Origin: Bacillota bacterium
GTDB taxonomy: Bacteria; Bacillota; Sulfobacillia; Sulfobacillales; Sulfobacillaceae
Direction: 5' to 3'
Assembly (NCBI GenBank): GCA_021820965.1
Contig: JAKACZ010000002.1
Coordinates: forward strand, 62,001-126,000
DNA length: 64,000 nt
Below are positions 55,876 to 63,503 of this stretch, piece after piece. The notes beneath the pieces were generated by a model that saw nothing but the letters and a program-made list of their open reading frames with translations, ran no database searches and was not told the DNA's origin. Within the stretch, counting starts at the first letter, position 1. Each line of letters begins with the position of its first letter. The position numbers and the translations under genes are program-made.

Positions 55876-56520
55876 ATGCGGTTGGGACGTTCCATCACAG
55901 CGGTTGCGGGGAGTACGGCGATAACCGTCATCGGCATCTTTTTGGGGGCTAGTCCCTGGCTTTGGGGAATAAGCCGCGGGTTTCAGGATTGGTCGCCAGC
56001 TACCAAGACCGACTTTTGGAGCGGGATTGGCCTGGTGGTGTTAGGGCTTACAACCATCATGCTGTACCGGGTCGAGCTCAACCGGCGGTTAGAGCTGGCA
56101 GGGATCATAAGCCGGAGGGTGAAGCTGGAAGGGAGCGATGAACCGAAAGCCGCACCAGATGCGGCGGACCCTAAAGCTTCGGTCAGCGATGAGGCACTTC
56201 TGGCTCTAGCCGCGTCGGTTCTCAAAGATATTGGGGATCAAAAGCAGCCTGGCGCCGCCGATGCCGGTGCGACATCGCTGGAGGAGACGGAGAGGACGGC
56301 GATATCCGAAGACGAACTCGCGCGTATCGCCACGTCGCTACTCCGGGAGATTCAAGCGATTCAGCCGACCGATCTGCAGGATACCTCCGGGGAAAAGCCG
56401 CTGCAACTGATGAGTGACAGCGAGCTGTTCCATATGGCTTGGCGCTTGCTGGAGGAGATTCGTCAGGCCAGCGGCCACCGGGAGATGGTGTCGGCGCGGG
56501 AGGAGGGGACTCATGAATAA
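55876..56520 (+). CDS. Membrane protein with acidic helical tail, unknown
   Basis: A 214-residue protein with two N-terminal membrane helices (about 8-30 and 46-64) and a long cytoplasmic region that contains three similar helical repeats: DEALLALAASVLKDI, EDELARIATSLLREI and DSELFHMAWRLLEEI (consensus D-E-L-x-x-x-A-x-x-L-L-x-E-I), spaced about 45-50 residues. I know no family with this name. GAGGAGG start. In the marR-exporter operon; overlaps the next gene. Confidence 0.6.
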   Translation: MRLGRSITAVAGSTAITVIGIFLGASPWLWGISRGFQDWSPATKTDFWSGIGLVVLGLTTIMLYRVELNRRLELAGIISRRVKLEGSDEPKAAPDAADPKASVSDEALLALAASVLKDIGDQKQPGAADAGATSLEETERTAISEDELARIATSLLREIQAIQPTDLQDTSGEKPLQLMSDSELFHMAWRLLEEIRQASGHREMVSAREEGTHE

Positions 56521-56767
56521 TCGCAGCAAAAGGATGTTTCCCGCGGGGCACGTGGGGCTAGCCATTATGCTGCTCGGTGGGATCTGGCTTCTGATTGCGC
56601 CGGCTTGGGTTGGGTTTTCTGCGCACCGGCTTCAAAGCCGTATCGACGAATGGGCCGGGGCCGCCGTCATTATCGCGAGTGTCGTCACCTTCGTTCTGCA
56701 ATGGGCTTTCGGTTTGGGTGATTTGGTGAGGGGCCGTGCAGAGGACAAGGATTACGAACGAAGATGA
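56513..56767 (+). CDS. Small two-helix membrane protein
   Basis: An 84-residue protein with helices at about 12-33 (VGLAIMLLGGIWLLIAPAWV) and 48-68 (AGAAVIIASVVTFVLQWAFG) and a charged tail. Start overlaps the previous gene by 8 bp. Likely a partner of the preceding repeat protein; function unknown. Confidence 0.55.
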   Translation: MNNRSKRMFPAGHVGLAIMLLGGIWLLIAPAWVGFSAHRLQSRIDEWAGAAVIIASVVTFVLQWAFGLGDLVRGRAEDKDYERR

Positions 56768-56895
56768 TAAGGGTGCGCCAGGGTTCCGGGGTTCTGTCTT
56801 GATGTGCCGCTAAATCGCTTCATCCCCAAATCCGCCTAGTACAAGCACGGATCTCCATCGAACAGTGTTCTCGGCCGTTACAGCGTCCAATACGC

Positions 56896-57519
56896 TTATG
56901 ACCGATCCAAACGGCGCTCCGCGATGAGCCGGCGCCGCTGCATCGATTTGATCTGCTGGATGGCTTGGATGCCCTTTTGGTCGTGGGGTGAGAGCTCGCC
57001 CCAGGGGCTTCGACTAAAATCGAAGGTGAGCTGGGCATCCGCATCCTCCTCATCGTTTCCAGGGTGGGGCGGCAGGTCGACGCGGTCTGAAAGCCCATAG
57101 TCGCGCTCCATTTGTGCCGCCTCGGCCATAAAGCCTTTGCTTAAGACGAAGAGGTCCTGTTGGCTCATGAGCGTCTGTTGCTGCTCCAGCTGCTGCCTCC
57201 GATGGCGCTCTTCGGCCTGGCCCTGTGCCTTGAATGCGAGCCACAGACCTGCCGCACCGACAGCAGCATTGGCCCCGGTGACCAGAATGTCGACCCATTG
57301 GGTGATGTGCGGTACCCCTTGGAAGGTGACGTGCCCGGGAGAATGCACCTCCACATCCACCACTTTGAGACGTTCGGCCGGCTTTACCGGATGGCGGTGT
57401 TCCAACTCCTCATGCACCGCGTTGTACAGCGAAGCAAAACTGCGGAAGAGATTGGAGAACTCCGTCGAGAGACCGGTGCGTCGAATATCTACGGTAAGCC
57501 GGTATACGTCGTCGTCCAA
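56896..57519 (-). CDS. Hypothetical protein with central hydrophobic segment and coiled coil
   Basis: A 207-residue protein. After an N-terminal domain (LTVDIRRTGLSTEFSNLFRS) comes a hydrophobic helix at about 81-96 (TGANAAVGAAGLWLAF), then a Gln/Glu/Arg-rich coiled-coil stretch (QGQAEERHRRQQLEQQQTLM) and an acidic tail. This 'effector-like, membrane-associated' layout is seen in many uncharacterised bacterial proteins. TTG start behind GAGGGGG. No family recognised. Confidence 0.5.
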   Translation of the reverse strand: MDDDVYRLTVDIRRTGLSTEFSNLFRSFASLYNAVHEELEHRHPVKPAERLKVVDVEVHSPGHVTFQGVPHITQWVDILVTGANAAVGAAGLWLAFKAQGQAEERHRRQQLEQQQTLMSQQDLFVLSKGFMAEAAQMERDYGLSDRVDLPPHPGNDEEDADAQLTFDFSRSPWGELSPHDQKGIQAIQQIKSMQRRRLIAERRLDRS

Positions 57520-57586
57520 AGCTTCGCCCCCTCACTGTTATCCTACAAAAGGGCAGGGGCAGACACGGCTGATTAAGCGCGAATTG

Positions 57587-58591
57587 CTAACTGACACCCA
57601 CAGTCCGGCGCACCCGGTCGATGGTCTTTTGTGTCACCTGACGAGCCTTATCTTTGCCGTCGGCGAAAATTCGGTCCAATTCAGAGGTATCTGCCATCAA
57701 CTCCCGGTAACGCTGGTTAGCTGCCCGGAACGATTCCTCGAATCGGGCGTAGAGCGCTTCTTTGGCGTCCTTCCAGGCAATGCCGTTCTCGTATTGCCGA
57801 GCCATGGCGGCGGTTTCCTCGGGTGTAGCCAGCAGCCGATACAGTTGAAAGATGGTGGAGGTGTCGGGGTTCTTCGGCTCACCTGGTCGTGAGGAGTCGG
57901 TCTCAATTCGCATAATGAGTTTTCGGATGCGGTCCGCCGTCTCAAAAATGGGGATATGGTTATTGTAGCTCTTGGACATCTTACGGCCGTCTATTCCCGG
58001 TAGCACCGCCGTGGACTGATCGATCAGCGCGTCGGGCAGGGTGAAGACCTCGCGCTGGTACTGTCGGTTGAAATATTGCGCCAAATCGCGAGCGATCTCC
58101 ACATGCTGTTGCTGGTCGCTTCCGACTGGCACCCACTTGCTGTTCATGATAAGGATGTCGGCCGCCATTAAAATGGGGTAGGTGTACAGTCCCATATTGA
58201 CGCCGGCATCCACGTCCTCTTCGCCCGTCTCTTGATTCTTTTGGACCTGCGCCTTGTACGCATGCGCCCGGTTCATGAGCCCCTTGGGCGAAAAGCAGGC
58301 CAGCACCCAGGAGAGTTCAAACACCTCGGGAATGTCGGACTGGCGGTATAGGATGCTCTGGTGCGGGTCCAGTCCCAGGGCAATCCAGGCGGCGGCAAGA
58401 GAGTAGCTGTAATGCCTTAACGCCTTGGCATCCCTGAGCCCGGTCAGGGCGTGATAGTCGGCGATGAAGAAAAACCCCTGTCGGTCAGGTTGTTGAGAGA
58501 GTTCTACAGTGGGCTTAATCGCGCCCACCCAGTTGCCCAAATGGGGCATGCCGGTGGGTTTGATGCCGGTCAGAACAATTTGCTGCGCCAC
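57587..58591 (-). CDS. trpS: Tryptophan--tRNA ligase
   Basis: Class I aminoacyl-tRNA synthetase charging tRNA-Trp. The 334-residue protein has the HIGH-like PHLGNW (16-21) after GIKPTG and the KMSKSYNNH motif (about residue 202). MAADILIMNSKWVPVGSDQQ is the tryptophan/ATP pocket signature. GTG start with GAGGTG eight bases before it. It is followed upstream by a separate ThyX-like operon. No T-box leader is visible in the 90-bp gap. Confidence 0.95.
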   Translation of the reverse strand: MAQQIVLTGIKPTGMPHLGNWVGAIKPTVELSQQPDRQGFFFIADYHALTGLRDAKALRHYSYSLAAAWIALGLDPHQSILYRQSDIPEVFELSWVLACFSPKGLMNRAHAYKAQVQKNQETGEEDVDAGVNMGLYTYPILMAADILIMNSKWVPVGSDQQQHVEIARDLAQYFNRQYQREVFTLPDALIDQSTAVLPGIDGRKMSKSYNNHIPIFETADRIRKLIMRIETDSSRPGEPKNPDTSTIFQLYRLLATPEETAAMARQYENGIAWKDAKEALYARFEESFRAANQRYRELMADTSELDRIFADGKDKARQVTQKTIDRVRRTVGVS

Positions 58592-58681
58592 GAATGCAAC
58601 ACCTCAATTATTGGTTAAGCGGCCAAATAGGCCGTCCATTCATCCCCTATCATACGCGATTGCAGCGTGGCGGGAAAATGC

Positions 58682-60136
58682 TCAGCGTTCGAAGGGATCG
58701 AACTCCTCCATCGGGGTCACTTTTATCGCCCGCGCCAAGTCGGGAAAGGCGCGGCGGATGGCGAGCCACATGCTGTTGGCAATGCGCCGGTAGCTAAAAT
58801 GACCGGCGGAGCGGCTGCGGAGTTCAATGAGATATGCTGCCTCGGCAAAGTCCATGCGTAAAAGCACCCGGCGTCGCTGGGCTAAGGGCAGGAGATATGG
58901 CCGCTCCTCGTCCGGGTGGGACAATAGGTGCAGGTAATGAGCCTCAAGAGAAGATTTGAACATCGAGGCCATACCCGCTTCGGCAATTTCCGGGGGACTG
59001 TCAAAGCCGAGACGGTGATCCAGCCTCTGCACCACTTTATCCACCCGCCGATGGCGGTTCAGGTCGCGAAGGGCTCCGATGTCAACGGTGACGTCAAAAA
59101 TGAGGGGGCGCTGTTGAAAGGCACGCGGCCACGCATCGTGCGGCCCTCGCAGCGCCAAAAGGTTAGATACCAGATCGCGCCGTTCTCCGGCAGAAAGGTC
59201 ATGCAAGCGCGTGATAATGTCGGCGTACGAGAGTGCAGATTCTTCATAGATGAGCCCGGCCAACATATCGTCCACGGGGTCGGCCAGTTGGTGCAACACG
59301 ACCCCGGACTCAGCCGGGCTCACCCCGGAAAAGCGCTCGGCTACCAGCGTACGAATACGGCCTCGAATGTCGCGGATGAGTTGATCAGGCTCGGTATACT
59401 TGGTGAGCGTGGGCGCGATGGGTCCCGGGTTCATTTCCTCACGGATGGCTTCGGCAATCGGGATGTTGCGATGGGTCAGCCGCGCCTCCAAAAGGTTGAA
59501 CGGCTCCGCCAGAGTGACGGCCGCCTTCATGCCTTGAGCAATATTGCGGACCTCTTCAATAGCCGACGCCATGAGCCGGCGAATTTGCTGCTCCAAGACG
59601 CGGGCATTGGTCACCTGGCCAAGACTGGTGAGGGTGGCCAGCGGGAGCGCATAACGGGCTAAATCGAAAGCCCGGGCCTTCATCGTGCGTCCGTACGGCC
59701 CGACCTTCATGTCTTCCGGCTTGGGATAGCGTTCCCGAAGGCGCGCTTCGGCTTCGCCAAAGAGCGTTTCATAAAGCAAAAAGAGTTCTGCCACCGACTC
59801 GGCGTACTTGGAACTGGCGGCTTCCGGCGTATAGTACGGACTTTCCGAGAAATCTTGATATCGGGTAGAACGCTCCTGGCCGTCCCACAACGGTTCATCC
59901 ACAACCTCTATGGCAGCCAAAAGCGAAATCTGCTCGATGGCCAGCGGCACGTGGGCCAAATCGGCGATGGAAGCATGTCCATAGGAGAAATAAAAGGTGT
60001 TGAGAAAGGCTTCCGCCTTCTGCTGGGATAGCTCAAGCAAGCTATCCCGCATGGAGGCGCTGGAACGCGAATACTTGGCCATCCCGTAGGCGCAGACCTC
60101 GGGCGGCACATGTGACAAGGCATAGATGACCGGCAT
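58682..60136 (-). CDS. Double-length ThyX-like (FAD-dependent thymidylate synthase superfamily) protein
   Basis: A 484-residue protein made of two ThyX-like halves. The first half has FYFSYGHASIADLAHVPLAI and QERSTRYQDFSESPYY; the second has LNRHRRVDKVVQRLDHRLGF and SAGHFSYRRIANSMWLAIR. Classical ThyX is about 220-250 residues, with an RHRxxSxNExSxRY motif; here the RHR occurs in the second half without the following SxNExS, and the STRY part occurs in the first half. It may therefore not make dTMP alone. AAGGAG precedes the ATG. The next gene upstream on the same strand is 17 bp away. Confidence 0.75.
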   Translation of the reverse strand: MPVIYALSHVPPEVCAYGMAKYSRSSASMRDSLLELSQQKAEAFLNTFYFSYGHASIADLAHVPLAIEQISLLAAIEVVDEPLWDGQERSTRYQDFSESPYYTPEAASSKYAESVAELFLLYETLFGEAEARLRERYPKPEDMKVGPYGRTMKARAFDLARYALPLATLTSLGQVTNARVLEQQIRRLMASAIEEVRNIAQGMKAAVTLAEPFNLLEARLTHRNIPIAEAIREEMNPGPIAPTLTKYTEPDQLIRDIRGRIRTLVAERFSGVSPAESGVVLHQLADPVDDMLAGLIYEESALSYADIITRLHDLSAGERRDLVSNLLALRGPHDAWPRAFQQRPLIFDVTVDIGALRDLNRHRRVDKVVQRLDHRLGFDSPPEIAEAGMASMFKSSLEAHYLHLLSHPDEERPYLLPLAQRRRVLLRMDFAEAAYLIELRSRSAGHFSYRRIANSMWLAIRRAFPDLARAIKVTPMEEFDPFER

Positions 60137-60153
60137 TAAGGACTCCTTTGAGA

Positions 60154-60486
60154 TTATTCGCGATATCGCTGCGCGATGAGCAAAATCGCGGCGGATCGCC
60201 CCGCGCTGGACAGCCCTTCTAATTCCGCGAGCTGGCAGTCCCCTCCATTATAGAGGGCGTGGGCAATGCGCAACAAGGTGCGAGCCTCCTGAGAGAAATT
60301 TCGGGCGGTGAGATGAATGGCGTCCCAGTCGATGGTCCGCCGATCTAGATCAACATATTGGACCAACAAATCCCGTTCGTTATCGCGAAAAAGGGGGAGC
60401 GCAATGGTGTCAAGAACGGCGCTCCATTCGGGACTGCGCTTTACCCAAAAATGATTTCCGATCAGCTGTTGCTGTACGCTCATCAT
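60154..60486 (-). CDS. Hypothetical protein paired with the ThyX-like gene
   Basis: A 110-residue soluble, helical protein (AVLDTIALPLFRDNERDLLV, WDAIHLTARNFSQEARTLLR, IAHALYNGGDCQLAEL). It is 17 bp upstream of the ThyX-like gene with a perfect GGAGG nine bases before its start, so the two form an operon. No family recognised. It lacks cysteines except one and has no membrane segment. Confidence 0.6.
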   Translation of the reverse strand: MMSVQQQLIGNHFWVKRSPEWSAVLDTIALPLFRDNERDLLVQYVDLDRRTIDWDAIHLTARNFSQEARTLLRIAHALYNGGDCQLAELEGLSSAGRSAAILLIAQRYRE

Positions 60487-60683
60487 CCGGTTTCGCCTCC
60501 TTTTTTCTTGCACCCTAGGGGCGGGCCGTGTCCTCTCCTAATCCTTTGCTATGTTTGTTCTGTAATTATCGCAATATTTGTCATTTCATGCAAGGGTGTG
60601 ACGAGATTTGTCGGGGGGCTAAATGACCGAACCCGTCTCCCGCAGTTGGCGTTATAATCAGGGCAAAGTGAGGGGGGATAGCA

Positions 60684-60968
60684 GTGAGTGAATGGAACAG
60701 CGGAACGTTTAACCCCGGCCAGGTGGCGGATTGGATTCAAGGCTTCGTCAATCAAGTGACCGGGAATTTACGCGGCATGGTCGGCTTTCCCAAGCAAGAG
60801 TTGGTTCGCCACATGGATGATTTCGCCCTGCGATCGGTTAAACGCCATTTAGAAGCGCGGCAGGCGGACATCGCCGACATGATGAGCGTGATTGATCAAG
60901 AATTGGCGCGACGGGCCGAAAAGGCGCAGGCCACACCGCCGGACCCGGCCTCCGGATCTTCGGAATAA
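60684..60968 (+). CDS. Small helical protein, unknown
   Basis: A 94-residue mostly helical protein (QVADWIQGFVNQVTGNLRGM, LVRHMDDFALRSVKRHLEAR, ADMMSVIDQELARR) with a Pro/Ser tail. GTG start after AGGGGGG; TATAAT at 60653-60658 fits a promoter. A strong terminator follows. It is a monocistronic, well-expressed-looking small gene of unknown role. Confidence 0.6.
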   Translation: MSEWNSGTFNPGQVADWIQGFVNQVTGNLRGMVGFPKQELVRHMDDFALRSVKRHLEARQADIADMMSVIDQELARRAEKAQATPPDPASGSSE

Positions 60969-60990
60969 CAGTTGCACATCAGCCACGTTG

Positions 60991-61016
60991 GGGGGCGGCA
61001 ACGCCCCCTTTTTTTT
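60991..61016 (+). terminator. Intrinsic terminator
   Basis: GGGGGCG, loop GCAA, CGCCCCC, then eight T residues. It ends the small gene at 60684-60968. Confidence 0.92.
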
Positions 61017-61089
61017 GTTTAAGGGGCTTGCCGTCGGCGACATTAGATAATTTCTGCTCGCGACGCAAGCGACCTCATGCTTGCGGTGG

Positions 61090-61438
61090 CGCTGCATCCG
61101 CGGCACGTGATCCACATTGTAGGTGCCCGGTACGTGATCCAGGCGCATCAGTAGGGTCAGCGGCCGCACCGCGTCTTCACGATGGACAAAATGATGTGTC
61201 CAATTGTAGCCTGTGACCAGGGCGGCGAGTTGCGGAAACCGCCGAATGGACGGGCTGTTGGCGCTGTACACTTGGGCGATGCGAGCGACCGCCGGTTCGG
61301 TGTCACCGTGCGCCGCCATCTGATGCAGTTGCTGTTCCGCTTCCAGTTTGGATAGAGCGTACGCATGGCCCGGCAATGGATGGCAGACCGTCTCCTCCGA
61401 GGCGGGCGGGGACTCTACATCGCCGTAGACCACCATTG
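61090..61438 (-). pseudogene. Extended-SDR NAD-dependent epimerase remnant
   Basis: A minus-strand frame encodes VYGDVESPPASEE, then YALSKLEAEQQLHQM (YxxxK active-site motif), and THHFVHREDAVRPLTLLMRL with GTYNVD. This is the middle of a nucleotide-sugar epimerase; the Rossmann N-terminus is missing and the C-terminus decays. The N-terminal break coincides with the left edge of element C (61439). Confidence 0.7.
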
Positions 61439-61725
61439 AACACAATACCTGCGCATTCCCCTCTTAGGCGGTAGCCAAGAAGGGGTCAAGCAGGTTAGCC
61501 CGCGGGGCTAGACATGTCAAAACTTTTGTTTTACACTAAGGATATAGGGCCGGAGCGGTCCGAATCCACGCCTGGGGAGATCTCATACGACACGGAAGGC
61601 CACAGGCTTCCCGCGCAGTGGTCGATGAGCCAGGAACCTCCGGCGAGCTTTACAGCGAGTGCTGGCGGAGCGATCCCTGAAACCCCCACCTCCACCCATG
61701 AGGGTTAGGTAGCGGGAGAGTTCAT
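61439..61725 (+). mobile_element. Element C: tnpB-less IS200/IS605-type element with omegaRNA-like right end
   Basis: A 287-bp block with the same order as element A: AACACAATACCTGCGCATTC, a TAGCCAAGAAGGGGTC block, CTAGACATGTCAAAAC, TAGGGCCGGAGCGGTCCGAA, CACGCCTGGGGAGATC, a variable hairpin, GAGCCAGGAAC, GCTGGCGGAGCGATCCCTGA, CCCCCACCTCCACCC and AGCGGGAGAGTTCAT. Relative to the locus at 31041-31953 it lacks any tnpB. Its right edge abuts in-frame grpB codons (CAC GTG GGT AGC), so the right boundary is sharp. The left edge truncates an epimerase gene. Confidence 0.8.
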
Positions 61726-61924
61726 CACGTGGGTAGCACCTCTGTCCCGGGGCTGGCGGCTAAACCGATCATCGACATAGATGTTGTCGTGGCATCGGTC
61801 GACAACGTCCCGGTAGCCGTGGAACGGTTGGAATCTCTCGGATACCGGCACGAAGGTGATTTAGGAATTCAGGGCGGACGGGAAGCCTTCAGGGCGCCTA
61901 AGGGCCTGCCTGATCACCACTTAT
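61726..61924 (+). pseudogene. GrpB (UPF0157) nucleotidyltransferase-like, N-terminal-side fragment
   Basis: Encodes [20 protein letters not shown], the GrpB active-site block (GSxS...DID), through [17 protein letters not shown] to GLPDHHL. The first 25-30 residues were replaced by element C, and the frame is cut at CTTAT (61920-61924). The missing C-terminal part is found 1.37 kb away at 63294-63476 in the same orientation. Confidence 0.75.
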
Positions 61925-62035
61925 GGGCAAGGCTATCTCTGGGGCCATCCGCAGCGTGAGCTCTTTTTCCCTGCGGCCGCCTTTGAGAGCTGGGTATAAT
62001 GAGGCCAACAGGATCACGCAAGGACGGTGAGCACG

Positions 62036-62989
62036 GTGGAGTCTCTAAAAACGGCGGATGGCTGGCAGCGTTGGCTCACGCAGGCACCCGATACGTGGCC
62101 ATTGCGGCGATTGTTTTGGTCGAGTTCCGTGCCCGGGCCCGAAGACGCGGGCGATCCGGAATGGGTGGCCGCGGTGCTCACCACCATTTTAGAAGAGGGG
62201 AACGCCCAGGACTGGCACACCATTCGCTGGCACGCGGTCTGGCCCATCTGGGATCGGCTTCCTCTAGACCCGCACGTCCGGCGTTTTTGGGATGCTTATC
62301 GAGAGGAGGAATGGGCCATCGACCACCGCGATCGCGTGCTCGATGCCGAGCAACACGAAATTCTGGGAGTCGCTGCCACCGTCCTGCCGCAATACGGTGT
62401 GGAACTGGCGGGCGGCACGGCCCTGGCGGCGGGGTACCTGGGCCACCGGCTGTCGGAGGACCTCGATTTATTCACGGGGGCGGCGATGCTCCGCGAAGCC
62501 ATTCCAGCTGTCACCGAAGCATGGAAAGCCGCGGGCATTCCGGTGCGGCCTGAAAAACCGTATCCGACTTTTGCCCGCTTCTGGGTGGGCCAACGGCCTG
62601 TGAAGGTGGAGCTCGCGCAAGATAGTCCCTACCAACTAGAACCGTCGTCCGTCACGATCGACGGCATGCCCACCCGCTCCCTGAAAGATTTGGCGGCGGA
62701 TAAGACGTTGGCGCTATTCGACCGGGCCACAACCCGGGACTTCGTGGATGTGTACATGCTGTTACAACGCTTCGGGCTCTCGCAACTGATGACTTGGGCC
62801 GCCATGAAAGATCTCGGCTTCGATCGGGATTGGTTCATTCAGGCGTTAGTCCAGGCGGAAAAAGTGCAGCCCAAACGGGTGACGATGCTTGTCTCCTTGG
62901 ACTGGGATCACTTGCGGTTGACCTTTCGGCAGGCGGCCCTGCGTTTGCAACGCGAGGCGCACGAAGACGACCACGAGCTCGAACCCTAG
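62036..62989 (+). CDS. AbiEii/AbiGii-like nucleotidyltransferase
   Basis: A roughly 317-residue protein with a nucleotidyltransferase core: VELAGGTALAAGYLGHRLSE and DLDLFTG (GGTxLA...R.SxDLD), about residues 122-145, then SLKDLAADKTLALFDRATTRDFVDVYML. This is the AbiEii/MenT toxin type. The first 110 residues (Trp-rich, QRWLTQAPDTWPLRRLFW) are an extension not typical of AbiEii. No AbiEi antitoxin is adjacent, so it is an orphan or chromosomal derivative. GTG 62027 or 62036; the latter is better spaced from AAGGA. TATAAT at 61995-62000. Confidence 0.75.
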   Translation: MESLKTADGWQRWLTQAPDTWPLRRLFWSSSVPGPEDAGDPEWVAAVLTTILEEGNAQDWHTIRWHAVWPIWDRLPLDPHVRRFWDAYREEEWAIDHRDRVLDAEQHEILGVAATVLPQYGVELAGGTALAAGYLGHRLSEDLDLFTGAAMLREAIPAVTEAWKAAGIPVRPEKPYPTFARFWVGQRPVKVELAQDSPYQLEPSSVTIDGMPTRSLKDLAADKTLALFDRATTRDFVDVYMLLQRFGLSQLMTWAAMKDLGFDRDWFIQALVQAEKVQPKRVTMLVSLDWDHLRLTFRQAALRLQREAHEDDHELEP

Positions 62990-63011
62990 CCCCAGACTAG
63001 CCCGCGTTTGG

Positions 63012-63041
63012 CACCGGCCGCTCACCCGCGCCGGTGTTTTT
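63012..63041 (+). terminator. Intrinsic terminator after the AbiEii-like gene
   Basis: CACCGGC pairs with GCCGGTG across an 11-nt loop and is followed by TTTTTG, 22 bp after the stop codon. Confidence 0.82.
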
Positions 63042-63209
63042 GTTTGCTCATGTTAGCGTCCGGCCTATCGCTTACGTGGCAGGCTTACGATGCGAACACA
63101 AGGGCCCACCGAGCCCCTGCGTTCATAACCGAGCCCCGATGAGGGCCTTCTTCCCTTCTGCCGCCGCCCGCGTAGGGCCGCGCCAGACTAAATTTTTAGA
63201 GGTGATGAC

Positions 63210-63476
63210 ATGACTGAACCCGTCGGCATTGACGCCGGGCATGGGTATACGAAAGGCCTACGGCTGAATGGCGCCCGGGTGCTGTTCCCGTCGCTTATAT
63301 GTCTGTTTCGCCGCATGTTCCGTGCCTATCTGAGAAGCCATCCAGATGAGGCCAAGGCTTACGCCGAGTTGAAGATGGCACTAGCCGATCGGTTCATGCA
63401 CGACCGTGAGGCCTACACCGAGAGCAAAAGTGCGTTTATCAGATCTCGGCTCAAGCGGGCGGGATGGAACGAGTAA
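63210..63476 (+). CDS. Chimeric ORF: ParM-like N-terminus fused to GrpB C-terminus
   Basis: An 88-codon frame with a good AGAGGTGATGAC site. Residues 1-28 (VGIDAGHGYTKGL, GARVLFPSL) are the phosphate-1 motif of ParM/StbA actin-like plasmid-segregation proteins. From residue 29 the sequence becomes LFRRMFRAYLRSHPDEAKAY and HDREAYTESKSAF, the C-terminal part of GrpB. The join falls at CTTAT (63294-63298), the same pentamer at which the upstream grpB piece ends. Neither half can be functional alone; the ORF is a recombination product and is probably a pseudogene although its frame is open. Confidence 0.75.
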   Translation: MTEPVGIDAGHGYTKGLRLNGARVLFPSLICLFRRMFRAYLRSHPDEAKAYAELKMALADRFMHDREAYTESKSAFIRSRLKRAGWNE

Positions 63477-63503
63477 ACCCGCGTTGTAGAGAGGTGGCGA
63501 CAT

